Below are positions 26,169-35,129 of a stretch of DNA of 64,000 nt, piece after piece. Under the pieces are notes generated by a model that ran no database searches, was not told the DNA's origin, and worked only from the letters and a program-made list of their open reading frames with translations. Positions within the stretch are counted from its first letter, which is position 1. Every line of letters begins with the position of its first letter. Position numbers and translations under genes: made by a program. Source of the DNA: Acidobacteriaceae bacterium (lineage in GTDB: Bacteria > Acidobacteriota > Terriglobia > Terriglobales > Acidobacteriaceae); NCBI GenBank assembly GCA_030049955.1, contig JASIJX010000177.1:1-64000 (forward strand), in the 5' to 3' direction.

Positions 26169-27377
26169 ATGACGGAAACGATCCTGACCAACGCGCACAT
26201 CGTCTGTCCCGACCGGGTGATTGAAGGATCGCTCGTTATCGAGGACGAATGCATTGCCGACATCCTTCCCCACAATCTTCCGGAAGGTATCGACCTGAAA
26301 GGCGCATTTCTCATCCCTGGCATCATCGATATCCACACCGACTACCTGGAGCGCGAGATCGCGCCACGGCCTTCGGCCAAAATCCCGCTCGAATTGGCTC
26401 TCCACGTCATGGACCTGCGCGCCCTCGGTTGCGGGCTCACGACCATCTGCACAGCCGCGCGCATCTCCGAGGAGCGCGAAGGTCCGGCCGGAACGTGGCG
26501 TGGCGACGGCCTGGCGCTGGCCAAAAGTTTTGAGGAGTTGATTCCGCAACTGCGCGCGCATCACTTAATCCACATTCGCTGGAGCCCTAATTTCCTGCCT
26601 GTGGATCACATCCTCGATGCGCTTTTATCGCTCAGGAGTATCGCGAATCTTGTCTATAACGACGACACCCCGGGCCAGCGCCAGTTTCGTGACATCGACG
26701 CTCAAATTCGGCAGCGGGCAGCGCGGCAGAACATCTCTTATGAGGAAGTGAAACAGAAGATGGACGAGCGCACGGAACGCGCGCGGATGATCAACAACCG
26801 CATGGAAGTGAAGCGCCGCCTCGAGGGGCGCATCGCCATCGGCAGCCACGACGACACCACCATCGAGCACGTGATCGAAGCCTACGAAACCGGCGCCACG
26901 CTCTCTGAGATGCCATGCACCATAGAAGCCGCGCGCAAAGCCAAGGCACTTGGCATGATGGTCTGCATGGGCGCACCCAATTATTACCGCGGTGGTTCGC
27001 ATTGCGGCAATCTGGCCTGTCATGACGCTATGGCCGAAAACCTAGTCGACATCATCTGCAGCGACTATCACTTTCCGTCCATGTTGGCCTGTGCTCTTCG
27101 CATGGCTGAGGAGGGCATGCCGCTGCATGATGCCATTCGCCTCTTTACAATCAACCCGGCTCGCCACCTGGGTATCGATGGCAGCACAGGCAGTATCGTC
27201 ATCGGAAAGCAGGCCGACCTTGTTGCTTTCCATGCCTACCAGGGATATGGCGACGTTGCCCGGGCCTGGGTGGCAGGCAGGGAGCGCTTCGCATCGGTCC
27301 TCGACAGTCGTGAATACAGGCCGGACTTCACCGAAGACGAACGGCTCGTCAACGCCGATGCAGTCTCCTCCGATTGA
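26169..27377 (+). CDS. phnM: PhnM: ribose 1-methylphosphonate 5-triphosphate diphosphohydrolase, copy 2
   Basis: An amidohydrolase of 402 residues with PhnM signatures: FLIPGIIDIHTDYLER, YNDDTPGQRQFRD, IAIGSHDDTTIEHV, GAPNYYRGGSHCGN and ICSDYHFPSML. It is the longer and more typical of the two PhnM proteins in the window, and being in the main operon it is probably the one that serves the lyase. Copy 1 (8260) differs throughout and lacks the GAPNYYRGGSHCGN wording. AAGGAGG lies 14 bases upstream of the ATG, a rather long spacing. The stop shares a base with the next start (TGATG). Confidence 0.93.
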   Translation: MTETILTNAHIVCPDRVIEGSLVIEDECIADILPHNLPEGIDLKGAFLIPGIIDIHTDYLEREIAPRPSAKIPLELALHVMDLRALGCGLTTICTAARISEEREGPAGTWRGDGLALAKSFEELIPQLRAHHLIHIRWSPNFLPVDHILDALLSLRSIANLVYNDDTPGQRQFRDIDAQIRQRAARQNISYEEVKQKMDERTERARMINNRMEVKRRLEGRIAIGSHDDTTIEHVIEAYETGATLSEMPCTIEAARKAKALGMMVCMGAPNYYRGGSHCGNLACHDAMAENLVDIICSDYHFPSMLACALRMAEEGMPLHDAIRLFTINPARHLGIDGSTGSIVIGKQADLVAFHAYQGYGDVARAWVAGRERFASVLDSREYRPDFTEDERLVNADAVSSD

Positions 27378-29401
27378 TGGGCTTCAACACAGGACAAACT
27401 GCGCGTTACGCATGCTGCGGCGCTGGAGAGATCATGGGGCACATGGGATTCGGCGGCGGATTAGGCTGGGCCGAGCGCGGCGGAACAGGCCAGGGATCGG
27501 CTCGCCGCGCCGCCCTTGATAAGCTGCCGAAGCGCAAAACAGACTTTACGCGCGTTTGGCCTTTAATCTGGAGCATGCTTAAGCCGCGGCTCTGGCTCAT
27601 GACCGTCGGCATGGCGCTCACCGGTGCCGGTGTCCTTGCCCGCCTTGCCATCCCCCAGGTCACTAAGCGGCTCATCGATCAGGTGCTCAACACGCGTCCT
27701 CCGCATCTGGAGCGGCTGCCGCAAATCGCGTCGATTGTTCTCGGAGCGACGCTGGTACAGGCAATCACTGCCTACGCTCTCACCCAGCTCCTTTCCAAGG
27801 AAGGACAGCGCCTTATCACCGACCTGCGCATTCGCGTGCAGCGGCACGTTGGCCTGTTGCCAGTCTCCTACTATGACGCCAACAGCGCCGGCACCCTGGT
27901 GGCTCGCATCATGAGCGACGTGGAAGGTGTGCGCAATCTGCTCGGCACGGGTATCGCTGAATTCATTAGCAGCATTCTTACCGCCTTCCTCGTTTCAAGC
28001 TATCTCTTTCGCAAGAGCGCGGCGGTCACGACCACGGTTCTGGTACTCGTCATCTGCTTCGCCTTCTTTCTCAAGCATGCATTTCGTGCCGTGCGGCCGA
28101 TCTTTCGCGAGCGCGGCCGCATCAATGCCGAAGTAACGGGGCGTCTTACTGAATCGCTTGGCGGAGTCCGCGTGATCAAGGGCTACCACGCCGAAGAACG
28201 CGAGGCGGCCGTCTTTGCCACAGGCGCTGAACGCCTGCTCAAGAACGTCATTCACTCCATGACCATGACCAGCCTGCTCGGGTCGGCTTCCACCACCGTT
28301 ACTGGTCTGGTCGCAATCATTGTGATCCTTATGGGCGGCCGGCTAGTGGGGTCTCGCTGGACCATGGGAGATTACGTCCAGTACACCGCTTACCTCAGCT
28401 TCATGACCGCACCGGTCTTTCAGATCGTCAATATCTACACTCAGATCACGGAGGCCTTGGCAGGGCTTGATCGCACAACAGAGCTGCTCGCCGAACTGGA
28501 CGAGCATGACTCGCCGGATCGGACGGTCCGAATGCCCGCGATTCAGGGTGGGGTACGATTTGAGAATGTGAAGTTCTCGTACCAGGAAGGCAAGCCGGTG
28601 CTCCACGGCATCAGCTTTCAGGCGCGGCCGGGATCCGTAACTGCGCTTGTCGGCCCATCGGGCTCCGGCAAATCCACCGTCATCAGCCTGCTCTGCGCAT
28701 TTCATACTCCGCATTGCGGTAAAGTCCTGGTCGACGCCTTGGATCTCTCGAAAGCCGACCTGGGTTCGTTTCGCACACAACTGGGAGTTGTCTTCCAGGA
28801 TTCATTCCTCTTTGACGGAACCATCCGCGAGAATGTGCTCTTCTCGCGTCCCAATGCCGGCGAACAGGAATTTCTCTTTGCCTGTCGAACCGCCTGCGTC
28901 GACGAGTTTGCCTGCAGGTTTCCCGAAGGCTATGACACCGTCGTAGGCGAACGCGGCGTCAAGCTCTCCGGCGGCCAGCGCCAGCGGCTCTCGATCGCCC
29001 GCGCTCTGCTTTCTTCTCCGCGTATCCTCATTCTCGATGAAGCTACAAGTTCTCTCGACTCTGAGTCCGAGGCGATGATCCAGTCCGGATTGGATCAGCT
29101 AATGCTCGGCCGTACTACATTTGTCATCGCGCACCGTCTTTCCACGATCCGCCGTGCCGATCAGATTCTAGTAATGGAAGAGGGCCGAATCGTCGAGAGC
29201 GGCAATCATCAGCAGCTGTACGCACGGAAGGGCCGCTATTACGATCTCTATACACGCCAGTACGGGCTTGAATCGAATCTCTTTCTCGCCCCGGGAGAGG
29301 GAGATAAATCGTCGGATGGGTCCGCTGGCGGTATCGAACTGCGTAACGGCGATACCGCAGCTCCGACGATTTTCAGCGACTCAAGTATGGCCGCTATGTA
29401 A
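27377..29401 (+). CDS. ABC exporter, homodimeric type
   Basis: An ABCB-like half-transporter of 674 residues with a six-helix membrane domain (about 65-370) and an ATPase domain: Walker A VGPSGSGKST, signature KLSGGQRQR, Walker B ILILDEATSSLD with catalytic Glu, H-loop IAHRLST. All catalytic elements are consensus, so it could work as a homodimer, unlike the divergent pair at 12915-16675. The first 50 residues are Gly-rich (GHMGFGGGLGW). ATG 27434, with GGAG five bases upstream, is an alternative start. It is the last gene of the phn operon. Export of a pathway product or an envelope role are both possible. Confidence 0.9.
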   Translation: MGFNTGQTARYACCGAGEIMGHMGFGGGLGWAERGGTGQGSARRAALDKLPKRKTDFTRVWPLIWSMLKPRLWLMTVGMALTGAGVLARLAIPQVTKRLIDQVLNTRPPHLERLPQIASIVLGATLVQAITAYALTQLLSKEGQRLITDLRIRVQRHVGLLPVSYYDANSAGTLVARIMSDVEGVRNLLGTGIAEFISSILTAFLVSSYLFRKSAAVTTTVLVLVICFAFFLKHAFRAVRPIFRERGRINAEVTGRLTESLGGVRVIKGYHAEEREAAVFATGAERLLKNVIHSMTMTSLLGSASTTVTGLVAIIVILMGGRLVGSRWTMGDYVQYTAYLSFMTAPVFQIVNIYTQITEALAGLDRTTELLAELDEHDSPDRTVRMPAIQGGVRFENVKFSYQEGKPVLHGISFQARPGSVTALVGPSGSGKSTVISLLCAFHTPHCGKVLVDALDLSKADLGSFRTQLGVVFQDSFLFDGTIRENVLFSRPNAGEQEFLFACRTACVDEFACRFPEGYDTVVGERGVKLSGGQRQRLSIARALLSSPRILILDEATSSLDSESEAMIQSGLDQLMLGRTTFVIAHRLSTIRRADQILVMEEGRIVESGNHQQLYARKGRYYDLYTRQYGLESNLFLAPGEGDKSSDGSAGGIELRNGDTAAPTIFSDSSMAAM

Positions 29402-29594
29402 GACTCACTGCTCGTATTCGTCGCGACAAGTATAGTCGTCGTTGGTTCCCCTCTTTATTCCACATAACGGTAATCTTGTCTCAGCAAGCTCACTGCACAT
29501 CCTGCCGAAACTCATTGTCGTTTTTTCGCCCGGATCAAGTTGGATTACCCCCTCTTCGTGGACCAAATTCGTTAGTTTGCTAAGCTGGATTTTC

Positions 29595-29807
29595 CTAGGC
29601 CGAAAGTTCCGAATCGACATCCTCTGCGCATAGGAGGTTCGATTCCAGTTCAGGCGTCGCCTCATCCGTTGTCGCGATCCGGCGCAGAAGGATCTGCTTC
29701 AGTTGCACTGCTGATTCTTCGTTCAATCCCAAATGCGAGGATTCTTCGATAACGGATAGTACAAAACGAGCACCAGATAAACGGTTTGGTCGTAACCAAT
29801 CACTCAT
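29595..29807 (-). CDS. Small hypothetical protein
   Basis: An open frame of 70 codons. The product looks helical and acidic toward the end (RFVLSVIEESSHLGLNEESA, then VQLKQILLRR) and is not low complexity. I recognise no family. There is no ribosome binding site before ATG 29807 and no neighbour in the same operon, so this may be a fragment or a chance frame. Confidence 0.3.
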   Translation of the reverse strand: MSDWLRPNRLSGARFVLSVIEESSHLGLNEESAVQLKQILLRRIATTDEATPELESNLLCAEDVDSELSA

Positions 29808-29854
29808 ATCATTAATTCTAAGGGGCTACTGTGACGTCTGATTGTAGATCCCAG

Positions 29855-29992
29855 AATTCCCTGATTTTGGCCTGAAAATTCCCTGTTATTTTTCGCCAGC
29901 CATGGATTGCTTGGTGGGCTTAAAGGCCATAGTTTCATGGAGATCGGGGAATCCACCGGTCAATTCGTCCGAAAAATGAATGAAATTCCCTG
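29855..29992. repeat. Three copies of AATTCCCTG
   Basis: The 9-mer occurs at 29855-29863, 29877-29885 and 29984-29992, all in the same orientation, in a non-coding stretch next to the IS256-type remnant. Read on the reverse strand it is CAGGGAATT. Similar CAGGGAATT clusters are familiar to me next to bacterial insertion sequences, but I cannot assign a function. Confidence 0.45.
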
Positions 29993-30010
29993 TACTTCTA
30001 CCTGTTAACG

Positions 30011-30308
30011 GGTAGTGTCCAGACTTTTTCGCACTTTCGGTCTTTGCTGTGAAGCAGGAAGGTTGTTGGGTTGAAGTTTTGCGATACGGCCCCCATGGGG
30101 GCCGTATCGCAAGGGCGGTCAGGCGATGGCCTTAACCTCAGCCAGCCTGTTCATCTGCATGTAGCGCTTCGTGCCCCACTTAGTTCGCCGCGATATGGCG
30201 CAGTCTGGCAGCGACTAGCATCAGGGCCGAGTGGCCATCAGGGAAGGCGCCTACCACGCGCGTTCGTCGTCGAATCTCGCGCATCAGCCTCTCCAACGGG
30301 TTATTGGT
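30011..30308 (-). mobile_element. IS256-type element remnant (transposase C-terminus)
   Basis: Reading the reverse strand from about 30308, codons give NPLERLMREIRRRTRVVGAF, then PDGHSALMLV, characteristic of the C-terminus of IS256/mutator transposases. After RHIAAN a one-base insertion breaks the frame; the next frame continues KWGTKRYMQMNRLAEVKAIA and ends at TGA (30119-30121). The segment 30011-30030 (GTGTCCAGACTTTTTC) looks like the element's outer end. Only the last 60 or so codons survive; the 5' side is replaced by an IS3-type element at about 30310. Confidence 0.7.
30081..30110. repeat. Perfect 30-bp palindrome
   Basis: The sequence 30081-30110 equals its own reverse complement (arms GCGATACGGCCCCCA / TGGGGGCCGTATCGC). 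It lies between the outer end and the stop codon of the IS256-type transposase, where it could act as a terminator-like structure against read-through, or be a scar. Confidence 0.7.
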
Positions 30309-30309
30309 T

Positions 30310-30797
30310 CTGAGACATCAGTCAAGGTGATCGAAGCGCTGGCTGACGTCATCGTCGAGCGCGGCGTGCCGGAACATCTGCGTTCAGACAACGGGCCGGA
30401 GTTCGTGGCCAAAGACCTGCGCCAGTGGCTGGTCAACACTGGCGCCAATACGCTTTACATCGAACCCGGCTCCCCGTGGGAGACCGGCTACTGCGAATCG
30501 TTCAACAGCAAGCTGAGGGATGATTTCCTGAAGGGCGAAATCTTTTACTCGATCAAGGAACTGCGCGTGCTGGCTGGATGCTGGCGCATCTACTACAACA
30601 CCATCAGGCCACACTCGTCGCTGGGCTACAAACCGCCCGCGCCAGAAGCATGGCAGACCGAAGCATCTCCAGGGCATGGAAAACTGGAAAGCACCAAACG
30701 CTTCCCACTTTTCCACGCCCGCCGACGACGGCTATCTGAACTCAGCGATACCTGCGCTAAACTAACTCTTCGCTGGCACAAAACATCGGGCAGGCCA
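30310..30797 (+). mobile_element. IS3-family (orfB) transposase remnant
   Basis: The C-terminal part of an IS3-family integrase-type transposase: ERGVPEHLRSDNGPEFVAKD (middle Asp of the DDE triad), YIEPGSPWETGYCESFNSKL (catalytic Glu) and YYNTIRPHSSLGYKPPAPEAW. The N-terminal half, with the first catalytic Asp, is missing, so it is inactive. Near 30715 a one-base slip breaks the normal C-terminus; the shifted frame reads ADDGYLNSAIPALN and stops. The likely outer end is GGGCAGGCCA at 30788-30797. It abuts the IS256 remnant, giving a composite junction. Confidence 0.8.
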
Positions 30798-30849
30798 GCA
30801 TTCCAGCTCAAGAAAAGGGGGCTCTCAAGAGAGGCGCCTAATGCAAACG

Positions 30850-30970
30850 CGTGGCAGATGAATGGACCTGCGCCGGTGATAATGGCGATGTCGAATCCAA
30901 AAAGGAGGCCTCCCAAGGCTGCGGTGCACGCCAAGAAGATAAGGTAACAAGAGTGGATTTGATTGGTCAC
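30850..30970 (-). pseudogene. Truncated MFS sugar-porter N-terminus
   Basis: The reverse strand from ATG 30970 reads a short leader, then CYLIFLACTAALGGLLFGFD and IAIITGAGPFI, the first transmembrane helix of the sugar-porter subfamily (LGGLLFGYDTAVISGA in relatives). The family signal ends after about 40 residues, next to the IS3 end, so the rest was probably removed by insertion or deletion. With the neighbouring decayed genes it suggests a former sugar-use locus on this side. Confidence 0.6.
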
Positions 30971-31074
30971 TTAGGTGGTACCTCTTCCAAGCATCTGGAT
31001 GGAGCGGAATCGTTCTGCGCGATCGTAAGCTTCAACTCTTCTCCAATCCACTTGCTGCAAGCTGAGTCATGCGG

Positions 31075-31291
31075 TGGCCTATCCGGATTGCGGGCAGTTA
31101 GATCGAAGACATACTGGTGTTCTCAAACTGCTGCATAGGTTCCGGAATGTCGAACTCGCGAGGGCGAATTGTCTCATAGCGGGAATGTCAAGCTGAAGAT
31201 AGTCGCCCGGCATGAAGGGGAATTTGCCGGCGAGGTCCAAGGATTCGACGATCAGTTCCTTGATAAATGTGACAAGAGTATCTTTTTGCAT
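31075..31291 (-). pseudogene. Decayed reductase-domain fragment, paralogue of the oxygenase fusion
   Basis: From about 31291 the reverse strand reads TLVTFIKELIVESLDL, then FPFMPGDYLQLDIPA, matching the start of the reductase domain of the fusion gene at 35130-37403 (SVATFIKELTLEP, FAFTPGDYLQLDIPA). Past that point a frame change gives YETIRPREFDIPEPMQQFEN (YSAIRFRDFDIPEPF in the intact copy), and another gives FDLTARNPDR (FDLVARNPSD). About 70 codons with two frameshifts remain. It is a relic of a second, diverged copy rather than a recent duplicate. Confidence 0.75.
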
Positions 31292-31360
31292 CTCTTTTTC
31301 CTAACTGACACAGGACAAAGACGAATGAGCCGCTCCGTGCTTCCAGGCATCGCTAGGCGT

Positions 31361-33540
31361 CTACTTGCTGCATTTCTCGCGTGCGCGCGATCGCTGGCTG
31401 CGTCTAACTTCAAGAACGAGAGCATCCGTTCCGGATATGGGAATATTGACACCTTGACGCAGTTGTGCTCCAGTCCAGGAGAAAGTTTGGCTCGAATTCC
31501 ACACAGTCGCGGTGACGGCGCTATTCGGAAATCCGGGAATGCTGACGTGTGCCGTCGTGTCGGGAGCATCGTTGCGAAATAGGACGATCAGCCCTTCTCC
31601 TTCACGAGAGAAGCGCGCGAAGCCGTCCCATTGATTGATTGATTCGAGGTTGACGCCATGCTCCGAGTTGAAAGAAAGATTGGTTCAGGAGCACCTGCTT
31701 CCTCAGGGATCGATAACGCGCAATCCAACTCGCATAATGGGCACGGTCCTGCGGCGATACCTTGCGGAAATCCCCAAGCATCACCGGGTAGGAGCCCATC
31801 TCTGTGGCGGCTTGCACGCGCCATGAACCGGTTTCCCCTTGGAGATTGCCAATCAACATCGACTCGGCGGGAATCGCCATACCGCGCTGATAAAGAAGCA
31901 TCCGAGTTGCTCTGGGGCCGGCATCGGTGATCGTGCGATTCCCAACGTTACTGAGCCAATCGAGGTCAGCGTCACGTAGCAGGGCGTAATCAATGAGGTG
32001 CTTGCCGCCCCAGAGCTCGTAAGTATAGTCAATCAGCAAATCAGGAAAGCTGTAGTGCAGTTTATCCGCAATGTACTGGAGCGCTTCGTAGCCACGAGGG
32101 ATTACCTCGTGATCGGCTTGGCTGGCGCCGCCCGTAACAGGCAGGCTGCTCGCCATAGGCATTGAACACGGTTGTCAAGTCCAGCTTGAGATAGCGCACG
32201 TTATAGCGGCGGACTTGGGAAGCAAGCCGCTCAAGCACATCGTCGCGAAAAGGCGAGGCGAGATTCATCAGCACCAGGCCCTGCGTCAGGTGGGTGCTGC
32301 CATCCTGATTGTGGCAGACCCACTCGGGATGATCTACCACAACTGGCGAATCGCGATCGGCAGTTGCCAAGGGATACCAAAGGCCAAATTGCATTCCACT
32401 TTGCTGCGCCACTTCCAAGACTGGGTTGAGCCCATCCGGGAACCGCGCTGCGTTGACTGCATTATCCCCGCGCTTTTGTTCCCACCCATCGTCAATGGCA
32501 AATATTCCGAAACCCGACTGGGCCACGGCGCGCTCCAAATTCTCGAGTTGAGCCGCGTCGATCTTGCCCCGAAACGGCTGAAAGTCGTTATAGATCCACT
32601 GAGGAGGATCTTCATGGCGCGCGATATTCGCCAGCACATATTGTGGAATGAGCCAGTGAGGGTCCTGGGCCGTTCCCCTCTAGTAGAGGACAAAAGAGAC
32701 TGCCGCAGTGGTAAATGTTTCATTGGGAGCGAGCGTGCGCTCGAACGAAAACAGGTCCGTATCGTACATAGCAACCACACCGGGCTTCCAGTGACTCCAT
32801 TTGCCGATTACGCCAACTTCGGTTCGGCGCAGCACGCCTGGCAATTCGCTCAGGACAGCGACGCCGTCTCCCGTGCGAGCGTTCTCGAGCAGGATTGCAA
32901 CATCGTCGGCGCGACCAGTAAAAAGAATCTCCCCCGGACTCTCCCCGTATCCTCCAAATGCCAGCAGATAAGCGGGCTGGGCCGGTGCAATCGGTTCGCA
33001 AGCAATGGAAAGGTCGCTTAATGTGAGCTGCTTTGCTGTTCGGTTACGTATAGCAAGGAATTGGCGAATGCCGGTGGCGCCAGCAGGGAGAATATAGTAG
33101 AGCATCACGGCAAGTGCCCCATCCCGTGAACTCAGATCCACATCCAGGTGACGTGCGCCTGCCGAATCCGTGTTCTCCTCAGCCTTCACAAGCGTAAACG
33201 CATCAGGCGTCCCAGTATAGGCGCGGCTGTTCGCGACAAAGCGAAATTGGCGACAGTAAGTGTTCATCGTTTCCTACTCTGGACCGATGAACTCGCGATC
33301 ATTCGTGAGGTTCTTCCAGCTTTGTGTCACTATGCCATCATGCGCGTCGAAAGCGATAGCGCGACTGACAAGTCCGTTGTTCAAAAGCCAACGATTCGCC
33401 GTTGGAATGCTGTTCTGGGCGCACAGAGTGCTCCCGGCCACTAGAAGCACCGAAGCTGCGCCGCTAATTCGAGAGAAGCTCAAAATGCTTGCACTCACTT
33501 CGATACCTGTCCTCCTCATGGCGAGCTTAGCAACACACAT
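31361..33540 (-). pseudogene. GH36-type alpha-galactosidase, disrupted
   Basis: A secreted glycosidase readable in pieces. It begins near 33540 with a signal-like segment and WLLNNGLVSRAIAFDA, continues through the N-terminal beta-sandwich to AAVSFVLY (32683), then the catalytic barrel (IARHEDPPQWIYNDFQPFRG, FAIDDGWEQKRGDNAVN, VRYLKLDLTTVFNAYGEQPA with the nucleophile Asp in KLDL), DYTYELWGGKHLIDYALLRD, and a C-terminal domain that runs to TAG 31361-31363. Lesions: in-frame TAG at 33276-33274 and 32682-32680, a frameshift near 32110-32160, and another near 31650-31680. The family would hydrolyse terminal alpha-galactosides. The lesions are few, so decay is recent, or some are assembly errors. 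Confidence 0.8.
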
Positions 33541-33637
33541 CTACGAGGCGGGTCCCGGCCCTTCTCGGTACGGATGAGACGCAGCCGCCCTTCTCCGTAT
33601 ATAGCGTTTAAGATGCTTCTGCCCTACGGAGATGCAT

Positions 33638-35101
33638 TCAGATCGGCCGTGAGTATCCCTGATTTTGTACTGTTTCGAGCAGATTTGTAAGCCTGGCCAC
33701 AATCTCGGGGTGCTCCTGGTATACGTTGTCCATTTCGTATGGATCAATCGCGAGATTGAAAAGCTGCCCTCTCGGACCACCTGGCATCGGGTCAGCGCGT
33801 TCCGGCTTGGAGTACCACCCACCGGACCCTAGTCCCAACACTAGCTTCCAATTTCCTTCTTGAATGCCAAACATCCCTTCAGAGGAGTGATGCACGAGCG
33901 ATTTGCGTACAGGTGCATTGCTTTGTCCAAGCAGCACAGGTAATTGGTTGAGGCTGTCTTCCGCAGCATCCGGTGGAAGTTTTGTTTCGCCGATTGCTGC
34001 CGTCGTGGCCATAAAATCAGACGTACAACCAAGCACATCGGTTACCGAGCTAGCAGGAATGTGTCCTGGCCAGCGCGCGATGAACGGAATACGGTGGCCG
34101 CCGTCCCATATGTCCGCTTTCTGCCCTCGCCAGTATTTGTTGGCGCGGTGTTCATACTGCGCCATATCCGGGAGCCGCCAGTCGGCCCCATGATCGCTGG
34201 TGAAGATGAAAAGTGTGTTGTTTTCCATCCCGCTTTCTGATACCGCAGCCATGACCTTTCCCAACATGACATCCACTTCTACGACGTAATCGCCGTATTC
34301 GCCGGCCTTGGACTTTCCTTTGTGCTCTGGAAGCGGCACCCATGGTGTATGCGGTGAAGGCAGCGCGAAATAAAGAAAGAAAGGCTGCGACGGAGTTTTC
34401 GCACGATCCTTAATAATGTCCACTGCTTTATTCGTCACATTTGGTAACACCTGTGCGAAATCAAAACGGGGCGCCATTGGCCCTTCGCGCCAAAATGCTC
34501 CCCGTTCCTTGCAGCCCGGAGTCAAAGACGTTGGCTGCTCGGTCGCGTGATCGTTTTCAAAATACAGATACGGCGGCATGTCTAACGACGCCGGGATGCC
34601 AAAGTAATAGTCAAAACCTTGATCCACAGGGCAAGGATGAAAGGGCTTAGAGTAGTCCGTTTTGGGGCTATCACCCAGTCCGAGATGCCACTTGCCTACA
34701 CCCGCGGTGTAATAGCCCTCTGACTTTAGCATAGAGGCGACTGTCATGCGGCCAGGCTCAATCAATGCGGGCGAATCGCCTTCAAGCACCTGTCTCTTCA
34801 GAATCGTACGCCAGCAATAGCGGCCGGTAAGAACACTGTAACGGCTCGGAGTGCAAACCGCGGAAGAAGAATGCATGTTAGTCCAACGCATTCCTCGGCT
34901 GGCAAGGCGATTGGCATTTGGCGTCGGAATCGCCGAGCGCGAGTTATAACAATCCAGATCGCCCCAACCCAAGTCATCGCAAATAACGAAAACAATATTA
35001 GGTTTCTGTGGTCGATCCGTCTTGGCTAACGCAGGCAAGTTGGATACTGCGGACAACGCCGCAAGGCCAGAACAAAACTCTCGACGGTTTACCTGGTGCA
35101 T
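33638..35101 (-). CDS. Tat-exported arylsulfatase (S1 type)
   Basis: A sulfatase of 487 residues. The start is ATG 35101, with AGGAG eight bases upstream; the frame is open to 35170 without support. A twin-arginine leader (NRREFCSGLAALSAV) is followed by the metal site NIVFVICDDLGWGD (Asp42, Asp43) and the sulfatase signature C83-T-P-S-R, in which the Cys is converted to formylglycine by a separate enzyme. The later metal motif TSDHGADW is present. A twin-arginine leader is noteworthy because formylglycine is made on unfolded protein in the cytoplasm. The gene follows the oxygenase fusion by 28 bases and precedes the broken alpha-galactosidase, suggesting work on a sulfated galactoside or a similar glycan (inference). 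Confidence 0.92.
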   Translation of the reverse strand: MHQVNRREFCSGLAALSAVSNLPALAKTDRPQKPNIVFVICDDLGWGDLDCYNSRSAIPTPNANRLASRGMRWTNMHSSSAVCTPSRYSVLTGRYCWRTILKRQVLEGDSPALIEPGRMTVASMLKSEGYYTAGVGKWHLGLGDSPKTDYSKPFHPCPVDQGFDYYFGIPASLDMPPYLYFENDHATEQPTSLTPGCKERGAFWREGPMAPRFDFAQVLPNVTNKAVDIIKDRAKTPSQPFFLYFALPSPHTPWVPLPEHKGKSKAGEYGDYVVEVDVMLGKVMAAVSESGMENNTLFIFTSDHGADWRLPDMAQYEHRANKYWRGQKADIWDGGHRIPFIARWPGHIPASSVTDVLGCTSDFMATTAAIGETKLPPDAAEDSLNQLPVLLGQSNAPVRKSLVHHSSEGMFGIQEGNWKLVLGLGSGGWYSKPERADPMPGGPRGQLFNLAIDPYEMDNVYQEHPEIVARLTNLLETVQNQGYSRPI

Positions 35102-35129
35102 TTCAAAACTCCTAGGGTAATTGTGTGAC

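Larger units (their letters stand above)
29402..30010. other. Gap after the phosphonate operon, small possible ORF and repeats
   Basis: No terminator with a T-run was found after the exporter gene. The stretch is more AT-rich than the island and marks the change into mobile-element debris. It contains the possible 70-codon reverse-strand ORF at 29595-29807 and three copies of a 9-mer (listed separately). Confidence 0.5.

Noticed and set aside
29637..29660. T-arm-like GGTTCGATTCC suggesting a tRNA
   Set aside because: The flanking bases do not form a five-pair stem and no acceptor, D or anticodon arm can be built around it.
32215..33021. Forward open frame of 268 codons opposite the GH36-type pseudogene
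   Set aside because: The reverse strand carries clear GH36 motifs; the forward frame is an antisense shadow.
31361..33540. Amber (TAG) recoding of the GH36-type gene
   Set aside because: Other genes end normally with TAG and the same gene also has two frameshifts, so gene decay or sequence error explains it better.
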